25,239 nt of DNA from an uncultured Eubacteriales bacterium (GTDB taxonomy: Bacteria > Bacillota > Clostridia > Oscillospirales > Oscillospiraceae), in the NCBI GenBank assembly GCA_900545815.1, contig URAM01000029.1, positions 1 through 25,239 on the forward strand, written 5' to 3'. The notes under the pieces were generated by a model. The model saw only the letters and a list, made by a program, of their open reading frames with translations. It was not told the origin of the DNA and made no database searches. A program made the translations under genes and the position numbers. This document shows positions 15,519 through 21,836 of the stretch, in pieces (within the stretch, counting starts at the first letter, position 1; every line of letters begins with the position of its first letter).

Positions 15519-16685
15519 TTATTTTGCCACCAGGGCGTCAGCCAGAGCTTCCATGGCGGTCAGGTTGCCCTCCTTGAGGGCGGAGCGGATGGTGACCATG
15601 GGATCAACAATCTTGATGTCCTTCAGCGTCTCCAGGGACTCCTTGACCTTCTTGCCAGCCACAGGCCCCCAGGAGCCGTTCTGGATGATGCCAACCGTGC
15701 GCTTCTGATAGTTCTTCAGCTTCAGGTGATAGACAAAGTCCTCTACCACAGGGAATACGCCGGCGTCATAGGTGACGGTGGCGATGACCAGCTTATCATA
15801 GCGGTAAGCGCACTCGATGGCCTCGGCCATGTCATCCCGAGCCAGGTCGAAGATCTCCACCTTCTGGCCACGGTCTTCCAGCATCTTCTGCATGATCTTG
15901 GCAGCCTTAGCGGTGTGGCCGTGGATGGAACCATAGACAATGGTCACGCCCTCGTCCTCCGGCTCATAGCTGGCCCAAGTCAGGTACTTGCCAATATAGT
16001 GACCCAGATCTTCCTTCAGGATGGGGCCGTGGAGGGGACAGATGGTGGCGATGTCCAGGGTGGCAGCCTTCTTCAGCAGAGCCATGACGTTGGCGCCGTA
16101 CTTGCCCACGATGTTGATATAGTAGCGACGGGCTTCGCAGTCCCAATCCTCCTCGGTGTCCAGGGCGCCGAACTTGCCAAAGCCGTCCGCAGAGAACAGA
16201 ATCTTCTCGGTGCTCTCATAGCTGACCATGACCTCAGGCCAGTGAACCATAGGCGCCATGACAAAGGTCAGCGTATGATGACCCAGCTCCAGGGTATCGC
16301 CCTCGTTGACCACCACTTCACGGCTCTGGAAGTCGAAGTCAAAGAACTGCCCCATCATGTTGAACAGCTTGGGATTGGAGACGAACTGCATTTCAGGATA
16401 CTTCTCCGCCAGCTGCTGGATGCTGCCTGCGTGATCCGGCTCCATGTGGTGGATAACCAGGTAATCCGGCTTGCGCCCTGCCAGCGCCTGCTCTACATTG
16501 GCCAGCCATTCGGTGGTCTTGCGGGGGTCAACCGTGTCCATGATGGCGATCTTATCGTCCATGATGACATAGGAGTTATAGGAGACGCCGTTGGGCACCA
16601 CATACTGACTCTCGAACAGGTCGATGGTCTTGTCGTCTACGCCCACATACAGGACGGAATCGGAAATATAGGTATCTTTCATCAT
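15519..16685 (-). CDS. Flavodiiron protein (FprA-type oxygen/NO reductase)
   Basis: A cytosolic enzyme that reduces oxygen to water, or nitric oxide to nitrous oxide, protecting anaerobes. The 388 residues hold a metallo-beta-lactamase-like diiron domain (about 1-245) and a flavodoxin domain (about 248-388). Iron ligands are visible: His80-x-Glu82-x-Asp84-His85 (HMEPDHAGS), His148 (MVHWPE), Asp167 (SADGFG) and His219 (PLHGP). The FMN loop is YGSIHGHTAKAA. There is no fused rubredoxin domain, so it depends on a separate electron donor not seen here. AGGAGG (16698-16693) lies 7 bases before the first ATG of the Met-Met start. It is monocistronic with its own promoter. A PerR-like regulator lies 1.6 kb away, but direct control is not shown. 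Confidence 0.96.
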   Translation of the reverse strand: MMKDTYISDSVLYVGVDDKTIDLFESQYVVPNGVSYNSYVIMDDKIAIMDTVDPRKTTEWLANVEQALAGRKPDYLVIHHMEPDHAGSIQQLAEKYPEMQFVSNPKLFNMMGQFFDFDFQSREVVVNEGDTLELGHHTLTFVMAPMVHWPEVMVSYESTEKILFSADGFGKFGALDTEEDWDCEARRYYINIVGKYGANVMALLKKAATLDIATICPLHGPILKEDLGHYIGKYLTWASYEPEDEGVTIVYGSIHGHTAKAAKIMQKMLEDRGQKVEIFDLARDDMAEAIECAYRYDKLVIATVTYDAGVFPVVEDFVYHLKLKNYQKRTVGIIQNGSWGPVAGKKVKESLETLKDIKIVDPMVTIRSALKEGNLTAMEALADALVAK

Positions 16686-16731
16686 AAATCTTCCTCCTTA
16701 TTGGGATTCATTCTTAATTAACCACAAGTTC

Positions 16732-16760
16732 AGTATACCATAGCCGCTTGTGTTTGTCAC
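16732..16760 (-). promoter_or_regulatory. Promoter of the flavodiiron gene
   Basis: On the minus strand GTGACA (16760-16755) and TATACT (16737-16732) are 17 bases apart, with a leader of about 40 bases to the ATG. Confidence 0.78.
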
Positions 16761-16828
16761 CCTTTTTCCCTTGCTTTTTCGCACAAAATTACAGGCTGTT
16801 TTTTTGGTGATGTCTCCCATTTGCAAGA

Positions 16829-17476
16829 TTAGTCTGCCCAAAAAACCGCCGCCCGAATCGGCGCACCATCGGCGTCCGCCTGTTTCAGGGGCAATGCGCA
16901 GAAGAACACCACTCCATCCCCCACCTGTTCCAGGTTGGTGAGATTTTCAATGATGACCATTCGATCATCCGCCAGCAGCTTCCGGTGCAGCGTCAGGGTT
17001 TCGTCCGCGATGGGATCCAGTCCGATGGTGTCCAGCCCAATGCCCTTTTTCCCCGTCTTCAGCAGCCAATCAGCCACCTGGTGAGTGATATAAGGATAGT
17101 CCCCATAATAAGCCGCCTGTCCCCAGTACCGGCTCCAGCCGGTGTGAAAGAGGATAAATTCCGCCCGCTCGGCCGCTTCCCACTGCTTGCGCAGGTGGTG
17201 CATGGCGATGCGCTCTCCGGCTTGCAGCTCCGAGCAATGGATGACCACGGCGGTGCCGGAAAACTGGGTGATGGGCAGGACATCCAGCGTCTTGCCGGTA
17301 GGATATAGGTGGGCAGGGGCATCCATGTGGGTGCCGGTGTGGGAGTACATGGTCAGGCAAGTCTCCCGAAACCCACTCTCTGCATAGCTGTTGGCGGGAA
17401 CCAATTTAGGCCCTTCCGTGCCTGGGTAGACGGGCATTTGTTCTTCGATCACATGGGTTAGGTCCACTGCGTGCAT
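16829..17476 (-). CDS. Cyclase-family metal hydrolase (kynurenine-formamidase-like fold)
   Basis: A 215-residue protein of the cyclase family, metal-dependent amidohydrolases that include KynB formamidase. The metal site is the HTGTHMDAPAH stretch, with His46, His50, Asp52 and His56. N-terminal DLTHVIEEQMPVYPGTEGPK and the later GIGLDTIGLDPIAD are typical. Substrate cannot be told: bacterial members act on formylkynurenine, isatin or unknown cyclic amides, and no tryptophan-degradation gene is near. The ATG at 17476 has GGGGGAA about 6 bases upstream. It lies 143 bases before the flavodiiron gene on the same strand with no terminator between, so some read-through is possible. Confidence 0.9.
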   Translation of the reverse strand: MHAVDLTHVIEEQMPVYPGTEGPKLVPANSYAESGFRETCLTMYSHTGTHMDAPAHLYPTGKTLDVLPITQFSGTAVVIHCSELQAGERIAMHHLRKQWEAAERAEFILFHTGWSRYWGQAAYYGDYPYITHQVADWLLKTGKKGIGLDTIGLDPIADETLTLHRKLLADDRMVIIENLTNLEQVGDGVVFFCALPLKQADADGAPIRAAVFWAD

Positions 17477-17504
17477 GACGCATTCCCCCTTTTGCTTTTC
17501 CTAT

Positions 17505-17533
17505 AGTATAGCAGATTTTCCGCCGCTTGTCCT
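17505..17533 (-). promoter_or_regulatory. Likely promoter of the cyclase-family gene
   Basis: On the minus strand AGGACA (17533-17528) and TATACT (17510-17505) are 17 bases apart, 28 bases before the start codon. The -35 is imperfect. Confidence 0.6.
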
Positions 17534-18004
17534 GCTTTTTTCCAAAGAGAACGGCGGCTTTTTCCGCCGCCTATGCTTCTGTTTTTTTGCATCTATCCTC
17601 ACTTTTTTTGCATTTTCATTGTGCGTTCTCATTTTATCCCATTTCACGCTATTTCTTTCTGTTTTCCTTTATCATCTCTCTGTAAAGTGATTTTACATTA
17701 CGTCTTTTTGCTTTTCCGCCCTCCTAAGTCGACTGCTATCCCAACCTCCGTCTAAAAGCATTTCCCCAAAAAATCTTCCCTTTTCCACAGCATCCACATG
17801 GTTTTCAACACATAACCCACAGTTTTCCCCTCTCGCCTCATTCTCTGTACAGTATTTCCCCTTCACACCACGCCGTTTCACCTTCCATATTTTGTGTTGC
17901 TTTCTTGCTGTGCCTCTCCCCTCCCCCACCGCTGTTGCAGCTGGCTTTTGTGCTGTTTTCTTTTGTTTAACAAGATTCATTCTCATTTGTATGAACCAGC
18001 GCGC
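17534..18004. other. Gene-free pyrimidine-rich stretch with short dyads and DnaA-box-like words
   Basis: I see no supported gene here. The plus strand is markedly C/T-rich and AT-richer than the flanks. A perfect CGGCGG/CCGCCG hairpin is at 17552-17569, and a TGTAAA-N5-TTTACA dyad is at 17681-17697. A cluster of DnaA-box-like 9-mers lies at 17781-17821. A purine-rich minus-strand frame across 17693-18064 exists but lacks a ribosome site, recognisable motifs and normal composition. Confidence 0.5.
17781..17821 (+). repeat. Four tandem DnaA-box-like 9-mers
   Basis: TTTTCCACA (17781) fits the DnaA box consensus TTWTNCACA. It is followed by GCATCCACA (17790), TTTTCAACA (17802) and TAACCCACA (17813), each one or two mismatches away. 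Start-to-start distances of 9, 12 and 11 bases put them roughly one helical turn apart. Only the first is a full match, so this may be coincidence in a pyrimidine-rich stretch. Confidence 0.3.
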
Positions 18005-18036
18005 AAAAAACCGGCGCAGCAAATTGCTGTGCCGGT
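18005..18036 (-). terminator. Terminator of the perR-like/TSCPD unit
   Basis: Stem ACCGGCGCAGC (18010-18020) pairs with GCTGTGCCGGT (18026-18036; one G-T pair). On the minus strand it is followed by TTTTTT, 25 bases beyond the TSCPD stop. Confidence 0.92.
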
Positions 18037-18060
18037 CCCTCATACTTGCAAAACAAAGGG

Positions 18061-18315
18061 TCATTCTTTGGGCAGCGTCTTCAGCGCCTTGGCCAGCTGA
18101 TCGGGGCAGGAGGTTGGCTTATTGCCACAGCGGATGCCATCCAGCCGCTGGATGACCTTCTCTACCTTCATCCCACGCACCAGAGATGCAATACCCTGCA
18201 GGTTGCCGCTGCATCCTCCCAGCACCTGCAAATCCTCCAAGATGCCATCGTTGACCGTGATCTCCATCAACTGGGAACATACGCCCTGGGGGCGATACTG
18301 ATAGGTCTTGCTCAT
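18061..18315 (-). CDS. TSCPD-domain small protein
   Basis: An 84-residue protein that is essentially one TSCPD domain, named after the motif seen here as TSCPDQLAKAL. The domain also occurs at the C-terminus of some B12-dependent ribonucleotide reductases; free-standing copies are common in Clostridia and have no firm function. Cysteines at about 13, 35, 63 and 70 may bind metal. I start at MSKTYQYRPQ (18315) because GAAAGGA lies just upstream; a longer frame reads back through the regulator gene in another frame and is not real. It lies 19 bases after the PerR-like gene and shares its transcript, ending at a terminator. Confidence 0.9.
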   Translation of the reverse strand: MSKTYQYRPQGVCSQLMEITVNDGILEDLQVLGGCSGNLQGIASLVRGMKVEKVIQRLDGIRCGNKPTSCPDQLAKALKTLPKE

Positions 18316-18334
18316 AATATTTTTCCTTTCGTCC

Positions 18335-18736
18335 TTATTCTTCGGTAGCTTTTTTCCCGTTCCGCATACACTTTTGGCAGGTGCCGTAAAAAACCAGATC
18401 ATGCCATTCCACAGCCACCCCGCACTCCGCTTCCGCCCGTTGATCCAACTGACCATCGTACTGCAATTCCAGGTCGGACACGCAGTTGCACTGGGTACAA
18501 TAGAAATGGGGGTGCTCCATGGTCTGAGCATCATAGCGCTCTACTGGGAAATGGAGGAGTTTCAGCTTCCCCTCCTCCGCCAGCAGCTTCAGGTTCCGGT
18601 ACACCGTCCCTCGGCTCAGGTTGGGGTTGTCCGGCAGCAGCCATCGGTAGACCATGTCCGCTGTGGGATGTTCGGTAGTGCCTCGCACACAGTTGTAGAT
18701 CAGCTCTCGCTGACGGGAATAGCGGCGTTGTATCAT
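18335..18736 (-). CDS. Fur-family regulator, PerR-like
   Basis: A 133-residue Fur-family protein. The winged helix includes HPTADMVYRWL and LSRGTVYRNLKLLAEEGKL. The structural zinc cysteines are present as CTQC (80, 83) and CQKC (120, 123). The regulatory-metal residues line up with those of PerR: His23, Asp69 (ERYD), His75 and His77 (EHPH) and Asp88. PerR senses peroxide by oxidation of histidines at this site. The Asp at the position that separates PerR from Fur supports a peroxide-sensor call, without proof. The ATG has GAGGTGAG about 6 bases upstream. It is the first gene of a two-gene unit with the TSCPD protein and is divergent from a lipoprotein gene. Confidence 0.9.
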   Translation of the reverse strand: MIQRRYSRQRELIYNCVRGTTEHPTADMVYRWLLPDNPNLSRGTVYRNLKLLAEEGKLKLLHFPVERYDAQTMEHPHFYCTQCNCVSDLELQYDGQLDQRAEAECGVAVEWHDLVFYGTCQKCMRNGKKATEE

Positions 18737-18769
18737 ATCTCACCTCTAACAGTAATGATTCTCGATTAA

Positions 18770-18798
18770 ATTATAGCACGTTTTCCCGCAAATGCAAC
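18770..18798 (-). promoter_or_regulatory. Promoter of the perR-like gene
   Basis: On the minus strand GTTGCA (18798-18793) and TATAAT (18775-18770) are 17 bases apart. The AT-rich stretch from 18753 to 18775 (TAATGATT ... ATTATA) loosely resembles a PerR box and could mediate autoregulation. The -35 overlaps a TTTCCCGCAAATGC repeat. Confidence 0.78.
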
Positions 18799-18842
18799 TA
18801 TTTTTTTGTTCCAGCATTTGGGCGGGTATTTCCCGCAAAAGC
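18782..18842. repeat. Repeated TTTCCCGCAAAWGC elements in a divergent promoter region
   Basis: TTTCCCGCAAATGC (18782-18795) and TTTCCCGCAAAAGC (18829-18842) match at 13 of 14 positions, 47 bases apart. A near-inverted third copy, GCATTTGGGCGGG (18814-18826), makes an imperfect dyad with the second. The first copy overlaps the perR-like -35 and the second ends three bases before the lipoprotein -10, as expected for operators of a shared regulator. Confidence 0.55.
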
Positions 18843-18845
18843 GCA

Positions 18846-18851
18846 TATACT
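18846..18851 (+). promoter_or_regulatory. -10 element of the small lipoprotein gene
   Basis: TATACT at 18846-18851 is a good -10, about 43 bases before the start codon. No matching -35 lies 16-18 bases upstream; that place is taken by the GCGGG-N5-CCCGC dyad, so the promoter may need an activator. Confidence 0.5.
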
Positions 18852-18893
18852 CTAGTTGTCTGGAGACAAACCGAATGGAACGGAGGAATCCCT

Positions 18894-19304
18894 ATGAAAC
18901 GCACGTTACTAGCTCTTATGCTGATCCTGTCCCTGACCAATCTGGCCGGCTGCGGCAGCAACAACGCAGTGACCGACAAGGATACAGCCCACAACAACCC
19001 CACCAGCAGCGACTACCAGGCAGATCAAGATGGCACCGTCACCTCCAACGGCAAGACGGATACCACCGACAAGACCACGACCACCACCAAGGACGATGGG
19101 AAAACGGACACCAAGGGCGTGGGCGATGACGTAAAGGATGCGGCGGACAATGTGGTGGATGCAGCCGATGACGTAGTAGACGGCGCGGCGGACGCAGTCG
19201 AGGGCGTGGCAGAAGGCGCCAAGGATGTGGTCAAGGGCGACGACAACACCAAGACCACCACCGACAGCAAAACTCAGACGACCAAGAAGAACACCGCCAA
19301 GTAA
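18894..19304 (+). CDS. Small secreted lipoprotein with Thr-rich linker and acidic helical repeats
   Basis: I do not recognise a family. The 136-residue protein begins with a lipoprotein signal, MKRTLLALMLILSLTNLAGC, whose lipobox LAGC puts the lipidated Cys at position 20. Residues about 21-75 are polar, rich in Asp, Thr and Lys with a run of Thr. Residues about 76-115 are a set of near repeats of the type DDVxDAADNVVDAADDVVDG, predicted to form one amphipathic acidic helix. The tail is Thr/Lys-rich. It would sit on the outer face of the membrane. GGAGG (18882-18886) is 7 bases before the ATG; earlier in-frame Met codons lack a ribosome site. It is monocistronic with a terminator, divergent from the PerR-like gene and shares promoter repeats with it. 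Confidence 0.85.
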   Translation: MKRTLLALMLILSLTNLAGCGSNNAVTDKDTAHNNPTSSDYQADQDGTVTSNGKTDTTDKTTTTTKDDGKTDTKGVGDDVKDAADNVVDAADDVVDGAADAVEGVAEGAKDVVKGDDNTKTTTDSKTQTTKKNTAK

Positions 19305-19318
19305 GCGGCTCCTGCCCG

Positions 19319-19349
19319 AACAGACGCAGCAATTTGCTGCGTCTGTTTT
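19319..19349 (+). terminator. Terminator of the small lipoprotein gene
   Basis: A 12-bp perfect stem (19319-19330 with 19336-19347) has loop AATTT and is followed by TTTT-type sequence, 15 bases after the stop. Confidence 0.9.
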
Positions 19350-19367
19350 GCTCTGCGCCCATGACAA

Positions 19368-19397
19368 CAGCGACGCCTGACAAGGCAGGCGTCGCTG
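19368..19397 (-). terminator. Probable terminator of mazF
   Basis: CAGCGACGCCTG (19368-19379) pairs perfectly with CAGGCGTCGCTG (19386-19397). On the minus strand it lies 24 bases beyond the mazF stop. The following T-run is poor, so termination efficiency is uncertain. Confidence 0.65.
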
Positions 19398-19421
19398 CTT
19401 CGAGAACTGGTTTGCGCCGAC

Positions 19422-19790
19422 TCAGACCTCTCGGGTGCGGGAGCGCAGGCCGAAGCTGACGGCGATGGCGGTGTCCACCTGAGCCATCTTCTCCTCGTCC
19501 AGCCGTCCCATCCGTTCCCGAAGCCGCCGTTTATCCAACGTGCGGATCTGCTCCAGGAGCACCACGGAATCCTTGGTGAGCCCGCAGTGGGGGTCTAACA
19601 GTTCGATGTGGGTGGGCAGCTTGGCTTTGTTGAGCTGGGATGTAATCGCCGCAGCGATCACCGTGGGGCTGTGCCGGTTGCCCATGTCGTTCTGGATGAT
19701 GAGCACCGGCCGGACGCCGCCCTGTTCGCTGCCCACCACGGGGCTGAGGTCGGCATAAAAAATATCTCCTCGTCTGACACTGGTATCCAC
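19422..19790 (-). CDS. mazF: MazF/PemK-family endoribonuclease, no adjacent antitoxin
   Basis: A 122-residue toxin-type RNase closely resembling Bacillus NdoA (MazF): VRRGDIFYADLSPVVGSEQG, GVRPVLIIQNDMGNRHSPTV, AAITSQLNKAKLPTHIEL and DSVVLLEQIRTLDKRRL. NdoA cuts mRNA at a short U-containing site. The start is a GTG at 19790, supported by GGAG (19803-19800) 9 bases upstream. It follows alr, as in Bacillus, but the antitoxin gene mazE, which lies between them there, is absent. The 210 bases between contain only a terminator and no frame longer than about 20 codons with a ribosome site. Such solo mazF genes may be held in check by a distant antitoxin or be tame. Confidence 0.95.
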   Translation of the reverse strand: MDTSVRRGDIFYADLSPVVGSEQGGVRPVLIIQNDMGNRHSPTVIAAAITSQLNKAKLPTHIELLDPHCGLTKDSVVLLEQIRTLDKRRLRERMGRLDEEKMAQVDTAIAVSFGLRSRTREV

Positions 19791-19957
19791 AATTTCACGC
19801 TCCGTGATTCGTAATAGTACCCGCCGCTTTTCCGCTGCGGGTCACGGTTATTTTCCCACCAGCCTGAGGAATTTATACGGATTCAGGTCACCTTCCCATA
19901 CACAAGCCCCCGCAGTAGCCTATGCGACAGGATGCGCCCCCGTTCCGGCAGCAGCAG

Positions 19958-19987
19958 AAAGGCGACCCACCGGAGTGGATCGCCTTT
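19958..19987 (-). terminator. Terminator of alr
   Basis: On the minus strand AAAGGCGATCCAC pairs with GTGGGTCGCCTTT (one mismatch) around a short loop, 13 bases past the alr stop. It separates alr from mazF, so mazF probably has its own weak promoter in 19800-19950, which I cannot pinpoint. Confidence 0.82.
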
Positions 19988-20000
19988 GCAAATCTTCAAT

Positions 20001-21134
20001 TTATTTCTCGTCCAGGTAGACCCGAGGTACACGGGGCGCCACGGCGCACATCATCTCATAAGTGATGGTGCCCACGGTGTCCGCCTTCTCCTGGAGGAGC
20101 CCCTCCTCGCCGAAGATGGTCACCACGTCACCGATCTTCACATCGGGGATGTCGGTGACGTCGATCATGCACATATCCATGCAGACCCGACCGATCTGGC
20201 GTACCCGCTGACCGTGGAGAAGGAACTCCTGGCGGTTGGAGAGCAGTCGGTTCAGACCATCGGCGTAGCCGATGGGCACGGCAGCTACCACGCTGTCCCG
20301 TTCCAGGGTGTAGGTGCGGCCGTAGGAGATGCAGGTGCCCTTAGGCAGCTTCTTCACAGAACCGATGCGGCTCTTGACCTCCATGACCGGCTTGACGTCG
20401 ATCATGCCATCGCAGGCGTGATCGGGAGAATAGCCGTAGAGCAGGATGCCCGGGCGGATCATATCATAATGTGCCTGGGGGTAATTCAAGGTAGCTGCGC
20501 CGGCGCAGCAGTGACGGAGTTTAAAGGTGCAGCCCCGTTCCTCCAGGGCGTGGAGGATGGCGTTATAGCGCTGGATCTGCATGAGAGAATATTCCGGACA
20601 GGTGTCGGCATCGGCGAAGTGCTGGAACAACCCCTCCGCTTCCAGGCCGGGCTGCCGATACATGGCTTCCAGCTCGTCTGCTGCGGCGTCCAGATTTTCC
20701 AGGGTGCAGAGGACGCCCAGGCGGCTCATGCCCGTGTCCGCCTTCAGGTGGCAGCGGAGCTTTTTGCCCAGCTTCATAGCAGCGTCAGAGAACCCCTTGG
20801 CCACCTCCAGGCTGTAGACGGTCTGGGTGATGTCATTGTCGATCAGCTCGTTGGTGTACTCCACCGGCGTATAGCCCAGCACCAGGATGGGGCACTTGAT
20901 ACCGGCGTCTCGCAGCTGCTCCGCCTCGTCCAGGCAGGCCACCGCCAGGTAGTCCGCCCCCAGGGCTTCCAGCTTCTTGGCCACCGGCACGGCGCCGTGG
21001 CCGTAGGCATTTGCCTTGACCAAGCCGACGAATTTGCTGTGGGGCGCACGTTCCCGCAGGAGACGGTAGTTGTGTGCCAGACGATCGAGATGGATCTCTG
21101 CCCAGGTTCTTCTTGTCTCTTTTGTCATGATCAT
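20001..21134 (-). CDS. alr: Alanine racemase
   Basis: A PLP enzyme making D-alanine for peptidoglycan. The 377-residue length is normal. The PLP lysine is Lys40 in VGLVKANAYGHGAVP. The second catalytic residue is the Tyr in ISYGRTYTLERD, near residue 270. DTGMSRLG and HYDMIRPGILLYG are further family marks, as is IGRVCMDMCMIDVTD. The first ATG (21134) is 5 bases from AGGA; the third codon is also Met and could be used instead. The gene order lipoprotein-alr-mazF echoes ydcC-alr-ndoAI-ndoA of Bacillus. It starts 54 bases after the lipoprotein gene and is likely cotranscribed. Confidence 0.97.
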   Translation of the reverse strand: MIMTKETRRTWAEIHLDRLAHNYRLLRERAPHSKFVGLVKANAYGHGAVPVAKKLEALGADYLAVACLDEAEQLRDAGIKCPILVLGYTPVEYTNELIDNDITQTVYSLEVAKGFSDAAMKLGKKLRCHLKADTGMSRLGVLCTLENLDAAADELEAMYRQPGLEAEGLFQHFADADTCPEYSLMQIQRYNAILHALEERGCTFKLRHCCAGAATLNYPQAHYDMIRPGILLYGYSPDHACDGMIDVKPVMEVKSRIGSVKKLPKGTCISYGRTYTLERDSVVAAVPIGYADGLNRLLSNRQEFLLHGQRVRQIGRVCMDMCMIDVTDIPDVKIGDVVTIFGEEGLLQEKADTVGTITYEMMCAVAPRVPRVYLDEK

Positions 21135-21188
21135 TCGCTTCCTTTTTATCTCTCAAAATCAGGATCAGCACGGGTTTTCAGTACCTTT

Positions 21189-21815
21189 TCACGGGCACTC
21201 CGTGCTGTATTCCGCTCCACCTTCTGGGAAGGTGAAGGAAAAATCAGAAAATTTCATGGTGACCACCGTCACCCCATCTTGGGAAAGCTCCGCCCGCAGG
21301 AGACCGTAGCTGTCCGGCTGGAACCAGCACTGGATCTGCCCGCCCTGGTCGCCGTCCAAGTCCAAGGTGCCGTGGAGCACCTGGGCGCCCGCCTGCTCCT
21401 CCATGCAGCAATCCACGATCTCGCCGCCCTGGCAGGCGGTCAGGATGGTGGGCATGGCGTCCGCCGGAGAAAGGCCGCTGTCGGACAAGGCGCCGGTGTC
21501 CAGCTCGGCACCATCGAAGGCCAATTGGGTCTCCCCGTCCGACCAAGTCAGGACGGTGCCCGCCAGGTTCTCCGGCTCCTTCACCGTCATCACGCCGCTG
21601 CCGCCTTTCACGGTCAGGTCAACGGTGTACCCATACACCCGCTGGCCGTAGTCGGCGGTGATCTCCGCCTGGGCGGTGCAGCCGGACATGGTGCGGTATA
21701 CCGATTGGGCTGCCTCCAACTTACCTTTGGTACTGCTCCCGCCGCCGGTGCAGCCGGTCAGCAGGAGGGCGCTCGTTGCGGTCAACAATAGCAGGCTCCG
21801 ACGCCACGTTTTCAT
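21189..21815 (-). CDS. Secreted lipoprotein upstream of alr (YdcC/GerS position)
   Basis: The 208-residue protein starts MKTWRRSLLLLTATSALLLTGC, a lipoprotein signal with lipobox LTGC (Cys at about 22). A longer frame would need a TTG start inside the GGGGGAG ribosome site and is rejected. The mature part looks like a beta-rich domain: AQAEITADYGQRVYGYTVDLTVKGGSGVMTVKEPENLAGTVLTW (described, not matched to a domain), then AFDGAELDTG, and a C-terminal WFQPDSYGLLRAELSQDG. Position beside alr matches YdcC in Bacillus and GerS in Clostridioides, LolA-like lipoproteins; the fold described is compatible. Function remains inferred from neighbourhood. It lies 21 bases after the nnrE-nnrD fusion gene, in one transcript. 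Confidence 0.8.
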   Translation of the reverse strand: MKTWRRSLLLLTATSALLLTGCTGGGSSTKGKLEAAQSVYRTMSGCTAQAEITADYGQRVYGYTVDLTVKGGSGVMTVKEPENLAGTVLTWSDGETQLAFDGAELDTGALSDSGLSPADAMPTILTACQGGEIVDCCMEEQAGAQVLHGTLDLDGDQGGQIQCWFQPDSYGLLRAELSQDGVTVVTMKFSDFSFTFPEGGAEYSTECP

Positions 21816-21836
21816 GGAACTCCCCCTCAAACAGCG

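Noticed and set aside
17693..18064. A 123-codon minus-strand open frame rich in Lys, Arg and Gly
   Set aside because: It begins over the terminator of the TSCPD gene, has no ribosome site and no recognisable motif. Its composition simply mirrors the pyrimidine-rich plus strand.
19791..20000. A mazE antitoxin gene between alr and mazF
   Set aside because: Minus-strand frames in the gap are interrupted after at most about 20 codons and the alr terminator occupies part of it.
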